Shown: positions 17,769-27,278, numbered from the stretch's first letter. The stretch: DNA of 64,000 nt from Pseudomonadales bacterium (GCA_012103535.1 WLWQ01000001.1:1116001-1180000); one strand, 5' to 3'. Translations and numbers: made by a program. The notes: generated by a model from the letters alone, not told the origin.

Positions 17769-18023
17769 ATGTTTACGCCAATTTCCATTCAAACTCCCCC
17801 ACCGGCAATGCGTTCCGGTCTGAATGGTATTCACAAGGCAAGCGATGCCATGAACAAGGCATCCCTTAACATCGTGCAAAAAACTTTCGAAGATGGACAC
17901 ACCAATGGTTTGATTGAGGACTTTGTCGAACTGAAGAAAAACCAAACTTTATTCAATGCCTCTGGCAAAGTTATCCAGATCGCAAATCGAACGAGCGGTA
18001 GTCTGATCGATATTCTTGCTTAG
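17769..18023 (+). CDS. Small protein resembling fused ends of a flagellar rod/hook protein
   Basis: An 84-residue protein from ATG 17769 (a TTG at 17745 would add eight residues). The N-terminal part SGLNGIHKASDAMNKASLNI resembles the N-terminal helix of flagellar rod and hook proteins (small residue-L-x-G-...A-...-L-...-A-x-N-I). The C-terminal part EDFVELKKNQTLFNASGKVI then I-A-N-R-x-S-G-S-L-I-D-I-L resembles their C-terminal helix. Only these two helices are present; the whole middle of a rod protein is missing. No other flagellar gene is nearby. It has no signal peptide, which fits type III exported proteins, but the true role is unknown. A clean terminator follows, so it is a real independent transcript. 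Confidence 0.6.
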   Translation: MFTPISIQTPPPAMRSGLNGIHKASDAMNKASLNIVQKTFEDGHTNGLIEDFVELKKNQTLFNASGKVIQIANRTSGSLIDILA

Positions 18024-18041
18024 TATTTGGTCGAGTAGCTT

Positions 18042-18074
18042 AGGAGGCATAGGTGACTATGCCTCCTTTTTTTG
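18042..18074 (+). terminator. Intrinsic terminator after the rod-like small protein
   Basis: Perfect 11-base arms AGGAGGCATAG / CTATGCCTCCT, loop GTGA, then seven T. Confidence 0.93.
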
Positions 18075-18079
18075 TGCGA

Positions 18080-18862
18080 TTACTTCAGTAAATGACTCTT
18101 TAGAAAATCCACCATACGTTTAACAATAGCAATCGATTCATCTGTGTTATCTAGCACATCGAATGAGTGCACACCTTTTTCGTAATCAATGAACTCCACG
18201 GGAATATTTCTTTCCCTGGCTAAATTTACAAAACTATCAATTCCTTCATTGATTCCAGGAAAAGCATCTTGCCCTGCCTTGGTCACCAACATTGGAACCG
18301 TTGGCATACTGGCTTCGCCTTGGTTTGGATTGGCGAAATGCACTTGCGCCGCCATGTCCTGAACCGATGTCGAACCATTCAGGTCCAACATGTAGCCATA
18401 ATTCAGAGCAGCGCAACAAATATCAGGCACTTTATTTAACACATTTATTGCGTTGGCTACGTTTGCTGAGCATGACCAGATACCAATGCGATTCATGTCC
18501 AATTTTAGTGTTTCGCAATTACGTCTGAGATAGGCCATTAGCTCCAATGTGCCTGGCTCTGCATCATCTGCCGAATAAAGTACTGCCGTCATGCCTGAGG
18601 CTGCAATTAAGCGTGCCCAGGATTTATAGAATTCCAAATCTTTGAGTTTAAAACCGAATCCAGCATCGAAACCTGGGGCTGGAAATCCGAGCACAAAGAC
18701 TAAGACTGGAAAAGGACCGTCGCCTCCATCGGGGTAATAAAGGTCAAACAATTCAGATTCGTTTCCAAACGATTGATCTAGCAGTGGCTCATGCTCGTAA
18801 GGCAGCTCATACACCACTGAACTGGTAAAGGATGGGGGGATGTTCGATTCAGGATTTGCCAT
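18080..18862 (-). CDS. Dienelactone hydrolase-like alpha/beta hydrolase
   Basis: A 260-residue cytoplasmic protein without a signal peptide. The fold is visible from PVLVFVLGFP (oxyanion region) onward. The nucleophile elbow reads GIWSCSAN (about 131-138), a departure from G-x-S-x-G. The acid is probably Asp in GQDAFPG and the base His in GVHSFD near the C terminus. This suits a dienelactone-hydrolase or acyl-esterase relative, substrate unknown. GGAGA lies five bases from ATG, which settles the start. A minus-strand terminator-like hairpin sits only 40 bases upstream of the start codon (18902-18947), so expression may be controlled by attenuation. Confidence 0.72.
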   Translation of the reverse strand: MANPESNIPPSFTSSVVYELPYEHEPLLDQSFGNESELFDLYYPDGGDGPFPVLVFVLGFPAPGFDAGFGFKLKDLEFYKSWARLIAASGMTAVLYSADDAEPGTLELMAYLRRNCETLKLDMNRIGIWSCSANVANAINVLNKVPDICCAALNYGYMLDLNGSTSVQDMAAQVHFANPNQGEASMPTVPMLVTKAGQDAFPGINEGIDSFVNLARERNIPVEFIDYEKGVHSFDVLDNTDESIAIVKRMVDFLKSHLLK

Positions 18863-18901
18863 AGTTCATCTCCAATGATTTTTAGGGTTACGGAGACAAA
18901 A

Positions 18902-18947
18902 CAAAAAGCCCCTGCGCTCAACCCTTTAGGATTTAAGGCAGGGGCTT
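18902..18947 (-). terminator. Minus-strand terminator in the leader of the hydrolase gene
   Basis: In minus-strand sense AAGCCCCTGC pairs with GCAGGGGCTT (ten bases, perfect) and is followed by TTTTTG. No minus-strand gene precedes it, so it is either a leader attenuator of the hydrolase gene or the end of a small RNA made from the 18.95-19.18 kb gap. Confidence 0.75.
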
Positions 18948-19183
18948 ACTGTCCAATTAATGAGCTCCATGCTAATGCACAGAGAATAGTATCGTCAAGT
19001 GTCACAAAGCGTGACTCAAATATGATGCAAGTGTCAGAATTCATTCATTATTTCCCACAAATTGTCACAGACAATATGAAAGGGAACCGGTACAATTCCG
19101 GTTTAGTACTGGTAGCACTACAAGGCAACCACGAATACAGTTAAAAGATCCAAAAGATCAAAGAGAAAGAACTGAATCTCCCC
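18948..19183 (+). other. Leader/intergenic region before receptor C
   Basis: It holds a perfect hairpin AACCGG-TACAATT-CCGGTT (19085-19103) preceded by GGGAA overlap and followed by TAGT...ACTA, about 80 bases from the receptor start. It is probably part of the 5' leader. No full riboswitch consensus was recognised. Confidence 0.35.
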
Positions 19184-21322
19184 ATGAAATTTCGCACTTC
19201 GACTAGCATCTACGCCTTAGTCACTACTCTGCTTTTGTTGTTAGTGTCGCCGCTGGTTACGGCGCAATTAGTGCAGCCTGAAGATCCTACTGACGATTCA
19301 ACAATAGTTTATCCTGCCAGTTACTTCGCCGAATTCTTCCCGGTGTCAGCAAACGATATGCTAAATCGTATACCAGGTATTGGTCTGGCATTGCGGGGTG
19401 GCAATCGAGGCAGAGGCTTGGGCTCTGGAGAAGGAGAAGTTCTGATCAATGGTCAAAGGATTACCGGTAAGAACAATGAGGGGAGCGATCAACTCAATCG
19501 TATTTCTGCAGACCAGGTAGAGTACATCGAAATAATTCGAGGTACTTCAGAAGAGTTGGATATTCGCGGCGGCGGTCAGGTTGTAAATATTGTTTTAATC
19601 GATACCCCATCTCGTTCCAGCACCTCCGTGGAATTGCGCACCGACCGCAAGCAAGACGGCACTTTGGATCCTGGCGGCCAAGCTTCCGTAAGTGTACAGT
19701 CTGGCGATCTAAACTACCTGTTTTCATTCGAGGCGGATCCAAATTACCGCCATAGTGAAGCCCGTGAATTTAGCTATGACCGCGATGGCAATCTAATTGA
19801 AACACGGCAGGAAGAATCCACTCGTGACAGTACCGAATTCGCTGTCAGTATGAATCTTGGCTATACCTTCGATCGCAGCGTCGTGCAATTTAATGCTCTC
19901 GTTGAGGACCGCACCCGCTCGCCACAAGATCGCTATCGCACGATCAACGATCTGGTGTCCAATACTTCAATTGTTCAAACCGAGTTAAGCGATAGCGATC
20001 GGACCAATTGGGAAATCGGCGGCGATTACGAATACGGATTTAACAATGGTGCCAAGTTTCGTTTTTTATTCATCGTTAATGACCGCGATTTCGGTTACGA
20101 CAGAATTCGCTCCAATGTCGAAGATATGGTTGCCGAACCGAACTTGTTTCTTGCCGGCACCGGCCGCGACCGAGAACGAATCTTCCGTAGTTCTTATACC
20201 TTCGATCTTGATGCAGCCCAAGCCATGGAATTTGGACTCGAAGGCGCACAGACTATTAGGGATTCGACCCTTAGAATGGGATTGGATGTACCCGGAACTC
20301 CCTCGCCCGATTTCGGCAATCTTGTTCCAGTTGCCATAGACAATAGCTTCTCCACGGTGGAAGAAATTCGCTATGAGCCATTTGCAGTACATAACTGGCA
20401 AATCAACGACCGTATGGCGTTGGAAAGTTCTCTGATCTATGAAACATCCACCATTGAACAATCAGGCGATGTGGGACGTAAACGGGATTTCGACTTCATA
20501 AAACCCAAGCTGGACTATCGCTATGACATTACCCCTTCGTTGCAACTAAGAGCCGGCATAGAGAAAGACGTAGAGCAACTTAGTTTTTCCGACTTTAGCG
20601 CCTCAACCGATAACAGCGACGAAGACAAAAATACTGTAGCAGGCAATCCGGAAATCGTGCAGGAACAGTCCTGGCGCTATGAGCTGAATCTGGAGTTTCG
20701 ACTACCAGACGATGCTGGAGTGGTGAATTCCCAACTTTGGTACCGCGATGTGATAGACCATATCGACAAAGTTGACGTGTCACCCACTCCCGATGACCTG
20801 CAATCCGCTCGCGGCAACATTGGCGACGGTTATCGCTATGGTTTAAACCTGGACGTGAGCACGAAATTGGATCGCTTTAGAATTCCCAACGCCCTTCTCA
20901 CTACCGGCGTCAGAATAAGGGATTCTGAGGTTACTGATCCGTTCCTTGGTATAAAACGCAGACAGCGCAACAACGGCCGCTGGTCTCTTAACATGGGATT
21001 CCGTCACGATATAACCAGTCAGCAACTAACTTATGGCATAAACTATGGCAATAATTCCAATGGCAGTAGCGGACGCAAGGCCTATGACATCGACGACATA
21101 GAAGAACAAATTAATTCTCCCTACTTGTCGGCATATGTGGAGAAAAAAGCCTTTGGAAATATCACATTCCGCTTTGAATCGCGGAACATAACTGAAAACG
21201 AATTTTGTCGTAAAAGAACCAGATTTGAAGGTCGCACCAGCGACGGTATCGTGCGAGAAATCGAAGACTATTGCAACGGCAACGGCATGGAGTTAGCCCT
21301 AAGGGTGAGAACTACTTTCTAA
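19184..21322 (+). CDS. TonB-dependent receptor (paralogue C, short plug linker)
   Basis: A 712-residue outer-membrane receptor; signal peptide to about residue 27 (LVTA-Q). It shares with paralogues A and B the N-terminal DST-x-x-YPA-x-YF-x-E segment, the plug start NDMLNRIPG, EVLINGQR (85-92), IEIIRGTSEELDIRGGGQ, and long barrel stretches. The glycine-rich insert is cut down to a short linker (about 66-84, RGGNRGRGLGSGEG). It ends in Phe. Unlike A and B it lies in an apparent operon with a TonB-domain lipoprotein (37 bases downstream) and a metallohydrolase, so this paralogue probably imports a substrate processed by that enzyme. The ligand is not known. Confidence 0.88.
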   Translation: MKFRTSTSIYALVTTLLLLLVSPLVTAQLVQPEDPTDDSTIVYPASYFAEFFPVSANDMLNRIPGIGLALRGGNRGRGLGSGEGEVLINGQRITGKNNEGSDQLNRISADQVEYIEIIRGTSEELDIRGGGQVVNIVLIDTPSRSSTSVELRTDRKQDGTLDPGGQASVSVQSGDLNYLFSFEADPNYRHSEAREFSYDRDGNLIETRQEESTRDSTEFAVSMNLGYTFDRSVVQFNALVEDRTRSPQDRYRTINDLVSNTSIVQTELSDSDRTNWEIGGDYEYGFNNGAKFRFLFIVNDRDFGYDRIRSNVEDMVAEPNLFLAGTGRDRERIFRSSYTFDLDAAQAMEFGLEGAQTIRDSTLRMGLDVPGTPSPDFGNLVPVAIDNSFSTVEEIRYEPFAVHNWQINDRMALESSLIYETSTIEQSGDVGRKRDFDFIKPKLDYRYDITPSLQLRAGIEKDVEQLSFSDFSASTDNSDEDKNTVAGNPEIVQEQSWRYELNLEFRLPDDAGVVNSQLWYRDVIDHIDKVDVSPTPDDLQSARGNIGDGYRYGLNLDVSTKLDRFRIPNALLTTGVRIRDSEVTDPFLGIKRRQRNNGRWSLNMGFRHDITSQQLTYGINYGNNSNGSSGRKAYDIDDIEEQINSPYLSAYVEKKAFGNITFRFESRNITENEFCRKRTRFEGRTSDGIVREIEDYCNGNGMELALRVRTTF

Positions 21323-21359
21323 AATTTGATAAATTAGAAGAAGACTAAAAGAAAAAGCC

Positions 21360-22109
21360 ATGCGGATTAACCACCTAACAAAATGGCAACGGATTAAGCA
21401 TTACCATAACCATTTCATACTTCTAGTAAGTTTATTCTTGCTGGGTGGTTGCGTTGCGGTCGACGAGGGCACAAGAAGAGTATCTGCGAGCTCTTCCCCA
21501 GAATTAACTCCTCCCCCAAACTTTACCCGTGGACTAATTGCCCGCAGGGTGGCTGAACCTCTGTATCCTCTACGGGCGCGCAACCTTGGTATCGAAGGTT
21601 GGGTAATGGTGGAATTCTCGGTGGACGAGGAAGGGGAAGTAGTCGGTAGCACTATCCGCACCGTCGAAGAGCAACCCTTGGGTTATTTCCGTCAATCGGC
21701 AGTCAACGCCGCCCGGCGCATGATGTTTGATAACACCCGCGGAGAAACCCTGGACGATATTCGATATGTATTTCGTTACGAGTTAGAAGAGCAAAATTCC
21801 ATTCTGGTCGAACCGCCTTCGGATGAAGTCGTGTTTCGAGAACTTATTCCCATGCGTTACATCACACCGAATTATCCTGAGGTGGCAGAAGAGCTAGGCA
21901 TCGAAGGCTATGTCATCGTTAACTTTGATGTTAACGAGAGCGGTATGGTTGAAGATGTCACCATTGTGGAGAGCGAACCTCCTGGCGTTTTTAATGAAGA
22001 AGCAATGAACTCCGCTTCGCGATTGCGCTTCGAACCGCGGATTATTTTCGATGGTTCCGTCCGCGTTGATGATGTGCAGTATCGATTCGACTGGCAGCTC
22101 CCAGATTAG
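21360..22109 (+). CDS. Lipoprotein with two TonB C-terminal domains
   Basis: A 249-residue protein. The lipobox is LLGGC with Cys31 and Val at +2, which predicts release by Lol to the outer membrane. Two tandem TonB_C domains follow: about 62-145 (YPLRARNLGIEGWVMVEFSV) and about 165-248 (YPEVAEELGIEGYVIVNFDV). The usual inner-membrane TonB has one such domain, an N-terminal membrane helix and a proline-rich spacer; all but the domain itself is missing here. It may occupy or shield the TonB box of the neighbouring receptor, or act in another way in the periplasm. No ExbB/ExbD is nearby. It is 37 bases after receptor C and 22 before the hydrolase, so the three probably form one operon. Confidence 0.82.
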   Translation: MRINHLTKWQRIKHYHNHFILLVSLFLLGGCVAVDEGTRRVSASSSPELTPPPNFTRGLIARRVAEPLYPLRARNLGIEGWVMVEFSVDEEGEVVGSTIRTVEEQPLGYFRQSAVNAARRMMFDNTRGETLDDIRYVFRYELEEQNSILVEPPSDEVVFRELIPMRYITPNYPEVAEELGIEGYVIVNFDVNESGMVEDVTIVESEPPGVFNEEAMNSASRLRFEPRIIFDGSVRVDDVQYRFDWQLPD

Positions 22110-22131
22110 AAACCAAAGATAGGTATTAGCC

Positions 22132-24240
22132 ATGAAGCAATTGATTGCTACTCTGTACTGCCTTACAGCCCTTTCTATTCCTTCGATTATCCTTGCGGCA
22201 GAAATTTCACAACAAGATTTTAGCGCTAACGATGGCTTTGATTTATCAACCAGAGAAGACGGCTTAATCCTGGAGTGGGATGCTCCGGAAGGACGTGCCT
22301 ATATCGATTTACAGTTCATTCCAAGACAAGGCAACAACGCTGCTGCACCACTTATTCGCGCCTTAGGCGTCAACGAGAACAATGTTATCGAAGGCGTAGA
22401 TCCAAATTACTTGTTCTGGGTTGGCGAAAGAGATCTCGAATTGCGAGATGGCTGGGAAATATTTTTCGATCGCGTGCCGACGCGCCCCTACTCCGTAGAA
22501 AAAGGCTATCTGATTCCTGAAAACGTGAGGGTTTCCACTTCCGGCGGCAGGGCAACAATAGAAATTGACGGTTTGAACAGCACCCACTTCTCTGGCTCAC
22601 TGGCATTCATTCTTTATCACGATAGCCCTTTCGTGCACATGGAAGCGCGTGTCTCGACCGATCGCCCCGCCACCGCCTTTCTCTATCATGTTGGTTTAGC
22701 GAAACCAGAAACCGAAGGTCATCATATCGAATGGATCGATGCTTATGACAATCCCCACATCGATCCGATAGCTAATGCAACTGCCAGTGTCTACCAGACA
22801 CGATTTCGCAGCCTGGCTTTATCTAACACCAATGGTTCCTTGGTAATTTCACCCTTCCCGCACCAGTACTTGTATCCGCTAGATTTCGCCGACAACTTTG
22901 GCTACAACTGGGCTGGCGTCGAATACCTCGACATGATCGATGGTTTCGCCTTCGGCGTGCGCCAGCCACCCATGGGAGACCGACGTTTCGTGCCCTGGGT
23001 AAACGCCCAACCAGGCTCTCTGCAAAAACTTGGCGTTCTACTTTTCGTTTCAGAATCTTCAGGATTAGAAAATCTTGAAATCGTCAAACGCTATACCCAT
23101 AACGACACTTTCAAACCTTTACCAGGGTATAAGACATTATCCAGTCATTATCACCATGAACATTCCATGGATTTCATTAATCAACAACAGGAACAAAACA
23201 CGACAGGTATTCCTGTAGGACTGGAAGATCCTGACTTCGTGAAATTTTTCAAACGCATGGGTGTCGACATGGTGCACATGGCGGAATTCCATTTCGGCAG
23301 AACACCCCGCACCGAAACCGAACAACGCCTCTCAGAATTAAAAGTCATGCACGACGAGTTTGCCCGACTCTCCAACGACGATTTTTTACTAATTCCTGGG
23401 GAAGAACCCAATGTGCATTTCGGTAGCCACTGGTTAAGCATGTTTCCTAAACCGGTGTACTGGGTACTCAATCAAAACCAGGGGCAACCATTTGAACAAG
23501 AGCTACCAGGTTACGGCAAGGTTTACCACGTAGGCAGTGCGGGCGATGTTCTTAAGCTATTTGAACAAGAGAACGGTTTAGCCTGGACTGCACATCCGCG
23601 GGTAAAAGGATCTACCGGTTTTCCTGACGGATACAACGACCAGGATTTTTTTCTCAGCGAACATTTTCTCGGCGGTGCCTGGAAAGCCATGCCAGCAGAT
23701 TATTCCAGAGACATGTTGGGCTGGCGTGTACTCGACCTGCAAGATGACATGGCCAACTGGGGAGCAAAGAAATACATCCTTGGTGAAGTGGATATCTTCA
23801 AAATCTACGAAGACTACGAACTCTTCGGTACCATGAATATAAATTATCTCAGGATGGATGAGATTCCTCGCTACGAGGACGGTTGGCAACCTGTGGTAGA
23901 TGCCTTGGCCAATGGTGAGTTTTTTGTATCCACCGGTGAAGTATTAATCACTGAGTTTTCTATAAACGATGTACAAAGCGGCGGCACAACACAATCTAAT
24001 GGCATAGTTTCTCTTCAAGCGGATTTAGAATGGACTTATCCACTTGCCTATATGGAAATTGTCAGCGGTGATGGCACCAACATTAATCGTCTGCGCATAG
24101 ATTTAGATCATACGAAAGAATTCGGACAAGAGAGCCACAACATTTACACCAGAGTTGGAGATGCAAAATGGATTCGCATCGAAGTGTGGGATATCGCTCG
24201 CAACGGCGCCTTCACGCAGCCGGTCTGGATTGAAAACTAA
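22132..24240 (+). CDS. Exported PHP-like metal-dependent hydrolase (CehA/McbA-like)
   Basis: A 702-residue protein with a signal peptide (to about residue 23, IILA-AE). A beta-rich N-terminal region precedes a metal-binding part with SSHYHHEHSMDF near 336, PGEEPNVHFGSHW near 422 and LAWTAHPRVKGSTG near 484, and a C-terminal beta-sandwich. The order of His/Glu/Asp motifs suits the PHP-domain superfamily that includes CehA/McbA carbaryl hydrolases, which cut esters or phosphoesters with bound metals. The substrate is unknown. It is the last gene of the receptor C/TonB-lipoprotein operon and may process what the receptor imports or what is found outside. It ends at 24240, exactly one base before the stop of the convergent gene. 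Confidence 0.72.
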   Translation: MKQLIATLYCLTALSIPSIILAAEISQQDFSANDGFDLSTREDGLILEWDAPEGRAYIDLQFIPRQGNNAAAPLIRALGVNENNVIEGVDPNYLFWVGERDLELRDGWEIFFDRVPTRPYSVEKGYLIPENVRVSTSGGRATIEIDGLNSTHFSGSLAFILYHDSPFVHMEARVSTDRPATAFLYHVGLAKPETEGHHIEWIDAYDNPHIDPIANATASVYQTRFRSLALSNTNGSLVISPFPHQYLYPLDFADNFGYNWAGVEYLDMIDGFAFGVRQPPMGDRRFVPWVNAQPGSLQKLGVLLFVSESSGLENLEIVKRYTHNDTFKPLPGYKTLSSHYHHEHSMDFINQQQEQNTTGIPVGLEDPDFVKFFKRMGVDMVHMAEFHFGRTPRTETEQRLSELKVMHDEFARLSNDDFLLIPGEEPNVHFGSHWLSMFPKPVYWVLNQNQGQPFEQELPGYGKVYHVGSAGDVLKLFEQENGLAWTAHPRVKGSTGFPDGYNDQDFFLSEHFLGGAWKAMPADYSRDMLGWRVLDLQDDMANWGAKKYILGEVDIFKIYEDYELFGTMNINYLRMDEIPRYEDGWQPVVDALANGEFFVSTGEVLITEFSINDVQSGGTTQSNGIVSLQADLEWTYPLAYMEIVSGDGTNINRLRIDLDHTKEFGQESHNIYTRVGDAKWIRIEVWDIARNGAFTQPVWIEN

Positions 24241-25158
24241 TTAGTCTATCCAATCCCCTGCTTCATCCATCAAACCGGCTGCTCTGGCGCGCTCGAAGTG
24301 TGCTTGCAAACCTGCTTCATTCTCAGTTGCCAGATAAAACTGTTCCATGTCTTTCCAATCTTGAATATCTTCGAAGCTATCTAGAATAATCTGACCAACC
24401 TGCTCGGCTTGAGATACATCCCCTGGCCGAAAATACGCCTCAAACAATCTAGAATGAATTTCACGTGCTATTGGTTCCTGTGCAGCTTGTTGGACATCGA
24501 TGAGCAGCAACATAGCATTGATTGAAGTTTGGTAGTCGTTCATCTGAAACAACGCTCTCGAGTAACCATCTAGCTGTGTAGCGTTTAGATCAATTTGGTT
24601 GTTTAGAAGTACTTCATACTGAGCGATAGCAAAATCAAATTCATAGAATTTAATATAGTGACTCGCCAAAATTTCAGCAGAAGCAATGCGTAACGTCTGA
24701 TCGAGAGAAATACTATTCCAAACTTGGTCGAAAGCTAATATTGCTTCAGGATTAAACGCGTTCCCATCATTCATATACCTGACAAAAAAGTTCAGAAACT
24801 CAATTTTCTCCTCACCTGTCCAATTGTTAAGGGTCTGACCGAGCGCATTCAATTCGTTTTCTGCTTCAGATATTTGCACTTCTGCTATTCGTCTTGCGAT
24901 TTCCATCAATACATCGAATACAGACAAATGTTGAGGAGCATACTCTCTGGAAGAGATTTGTCCTTCAATCGGCACTGCTCTATTAGCACCGTTTTGTAGT
25001 GACTGTTGTGAAATTTGGGGTAAATCTTCACTCGTACTCGAAATTTCAGCAGTCTCGCCCTGCTCTGAAGTTCGTATTGGCACTGTTAACCATATGAAAA
25101 GCACCAACAAAGCTGATCCTGCGATTAGCCCAGTTCTGAAATACGTCGGGAATTGCAT
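24241..25158 (-). CDS. Membrane-anchored helical-repeat protein, function unknown
   Basis: A 305-residue protein. One membrane segment near the N terminus (GLIAGSALLVLFIWLTVP, about 10-27) anchors it; no cleavage site is evident. A Ser/Glu/Gln-rich linker runs to about 70, followed by all-helical sequence with TPR-like spacing (FDFAIAQYEVLL, ALFQMNDYQTSINAMLLL). It most likely is a periplasmic helical-repeat scaffold. I do not recognise a family. It ends flush against the convergent metallohydrolase, with no terminator in between, so antisense read-through is possible. Confidence 0.6.
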   Translation of the reverse strand: MQFPTYFRTGLIAGSALLVLFIWLTVPIRTSEQGETAEISSTSEDLPQISQQSLQNGANRAVPIEGQISSREYAPQHLSVFDVLMEIARRIAEVQISEAENELNALGQTLNNWTGEEKIEFLNFFVRYMNDGNAFNPEAILAFDQVWNSISLDQTLRIASAEILASHYIKFYEFDFAIAQYEVLLNNQIDLNATQLDGYSRALFQMNDYQTSINAMLLLIDVQQAAQEPIAREIHSRLFEAYFRPGDVSQAEQVGQIILDSFEDIQDWKDMEQFYLATENEAGLQAHFERARAAGLMDEAGDWID

Positions 25159-25333
25159 ATTCTTAGCATATAAACAGTTGTAAGCGATTACACCGCTTGG
25201 TAATTCCTTTCAGCTTAAGAATAAATCCATCCATCTGCCTCCTATTAAAACAGCTATTACCTTCCAATTTTTCTGATTGTTAGGCGATTTCCTCATCTAT
25301 ATAATCATTGAGCTCTCAAGACAGGCTAATTTT

Positions 25334-27277
25334 GTGAAAAGATTCTACCGTCAATTCTCATCACTACTATTTTGTGGCTGGCTGCTTCTGCCTCAAATTG
25401 CCGCTACACAGACTGTGTTCCTGAGTTCCAATATAGAGCCTGTCGATCCAACGGCTTCCATAAGCTATTTGTTAGATTCTGAAGACATTCTGATTCTAGA
25501 AGATGTACGCAACCGAGAATTTACTCCTCTAGAAAATGACTCAATAGACTTTGGATTTACTGCTGATAAAATCTGGATGCGATTCTCAGTGCATAACTCG
25601 AGCGCTGAATCAATAAACCCTCTACTAAGATCTAGCGCTAGATTCATGCGCCCATTGGAAATATTTATATTGAGGGAAAACGGCAGTGTTGAACAATTAC
25701 TCTACAACGATGAAACCCAAGCATTTGGAGAACGACCGCTGCCGGAGCTGCGGTTTCTCGCCACAGAATTCAATCTAGCACCGAATGAGGAAGCGGAGTT
25801 CTATATTCGCTTCGGTGCAGGTGGACAAGCGTCAATGACTTTGGAAATTAGCAGCCGAGAAGACGCTCTGAGTGAACAATGGCGTGCCTCTGTAGGACTC
25901 GTTGTCTTCTCCACAATTTTGCTGACTCTAGTTTTGGTTAACTTTTTTCACTTTATCGCCGTTAGAAATCTCGCCTATTTGGTTTATGTATTCTATGAGT
26001 CCTTTAATGTGATTTATGTTGCTCATATGGAAGGATTTACCTTCCAATATCTATGGCCAAATCTGCCGCAATGGAACGATGACGCGACTCCTATAATTGC
26101 TTCACTGGGATTAATCATAGGCAATTTCTTTGCAATGGTATTTCTTGAAGCGAAGAAACACGCGCCTTTGATTCACAAAATTTTCCTAACGTTTATAGCC
26201 ATATCAGCACTAATACTGTTAATGACATTGTTAGCAGGTAATCGCTTAGGAAATCAATTGACTGCACCGATGCTTCCTATATCAATTATTCTAAGCGTCA
26301 TCGCCGCCGTCGCTGCCATAAGAAATGGACACTATCTGGCACGATATTTTCTTGTTGCATGGGCCATGTTTGGAGTTAGCGCCGCAATCTGGTCAGGAAC
26401 AATCCTTGGCCTTTTTACTGCTGACTACAATATACTGACAATCTATAAATCCACGATTGCCATTCAAGCCATCATTCTTTCTATGGGTTTGGCCGATCAG
26501 GTTCGCCGCATTAACAATGAATTTACATCTACTCAAGCTGAACTTATCAGCAGTTTAGAAGCCAGACTGGAAGATACTCGGGAGAGATTTCGCCTGGAAA
26601 GGAAAAATGAAGAGGCAATGGATCGCCTTTCGGCCAAATCTAAACAGTTGGCTACTACCAGCCACGATATTAACCAACCGATTCAATCATTGCGTTTAGC
26701 ACTGAAATCGCTGCAATCAAAATCTTCCGATTATTCTACGGAGCAATTGGAAAAAACCCTGGATCACATGGAATCTATTCTTGGCGGTGCTCTCGATAAA
26801 GCCAGTGACGAACTTAAAGAATCGAGCGAACAAGCACCTGTGCAATCTTTGGTCGCAGGTAGTTTGCTTTCTGAAATTGCCAATCACTTCCAAGACCAAG
26901 CAAATGAAAACGCAATAGCTCTAAAGTGTTTCAACAGCAACGCGGTAATCGTTTCTCGGGATCTCCCCCTAAAACGCTGCTTAATGAACTTAGTAGCCAA
27001 TGCGTTGAGCCATGGCTCGGCTGATAAAATACTACTGGGTGCTCGTCGTCGTGGAGAACATCTACTCTTTCAGGTAGTCGATACTGGAAAAGGAATTCCA
27101 CAAGAGCAGATAGAAAAATTGCAGCACCCTCTAAACAAAGGTATCGATTCCAAAGGTCATGGACTCGGCCTGGCAATTATCCGCGAGATATGCAGCGAAT
27201 ACGGCTGGAAGTTTTCAATTAATTCAGTCCTGGGTAAAGGAAGCTGTTTTACTATAAGCGTGCCAGTGAGGGCATAA
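25334..27277 (+). CDS. 7TM sensor histidine kinase (7TMR-DISM type)
   Basis: From GTG 25334 the product has 647 residues and begins with a clear signal peptide (MKRFYRQFSSLLF...IAATQ); a TTG at 25277 would bury that signal, so GTG is preferred. A periplasmic DISMED2-like beta domain (FGFTADKIWMRFSVHN) is followed by seven membrane segments (about 195-400), a coiled coil, and a kinase core. The phosphoacceptor is in ATTSHDINQPIQSLR, the N box is NLVANALSHG and the G boxes are DTGKGIP and GHGLGLAII. Such sensors detect small ligands, often carbohydrates. It is one base from the response regulator gene and the pair is a complete two-component system. Confidence 0.87.
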   Translation: MKRFYRQFSSLLFCGWLLLPQIAATQTVFLSSNIEPVDPTASISYLLDSEDILILEDVRNREFTPLENDSIDFGFTADKIWMRFSVHNSSAESINPLLRSSARFMRPLEIFILRENGSVEQLLYNDETQAFGERPLPELRFLATEFNLAPNEEAEFYIRFGAGGQASMTLEISSREDALSEQWRASVGLVVFSTILLTLVLVNFFHFIAVRNLAYLVYVFYESFNVIYVAHMEGFTFQYLWPNLPQWNDDATPIIASLGLIIGNFFAMVFLEAKKHAPLIHKIFLTFIAISALILLMTLLAGNRLGNQLTAPMLPISIILSVIAAVAAIRNGHYLARYFLVAWAMFGVSAAIWSGTILGLFTADYNILTIYKSTIAIQAIILSMGLADQVRRINNEFTSTQAELISSLEARLEDTRERFRLERKNEEAMDRLSAKSKQLATTSHDINQPIQSLRLALKSLQSKSSDYSTEQLEKTLDHMESILGGALDKASDELKESSEQAPVQSLVAGSLLSEIANHFQDQANENAIALKCFNSNAVIVSRDLPLKRCLMNLVANALSHGSADKILLGARRRGEHLLFQVVDTGKGIPQEQIEKLQHPLNKGIDSKGHGLGLAIIREICSEYGWKFSINSVLGKGSCFTISVPVRA

Positions 27278-27278
27278 A

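Noticed and set aside
19078..19140. Possible cobalamin riboswitch before receptor C
   Set aside because: GGGAA with a CCGG-loop-CCGG stem recalls part of that riboswitch, but the conserved core (CCCGCAAC-like) and the upstream helices are not found. A covariance search with RF00174 would decide.
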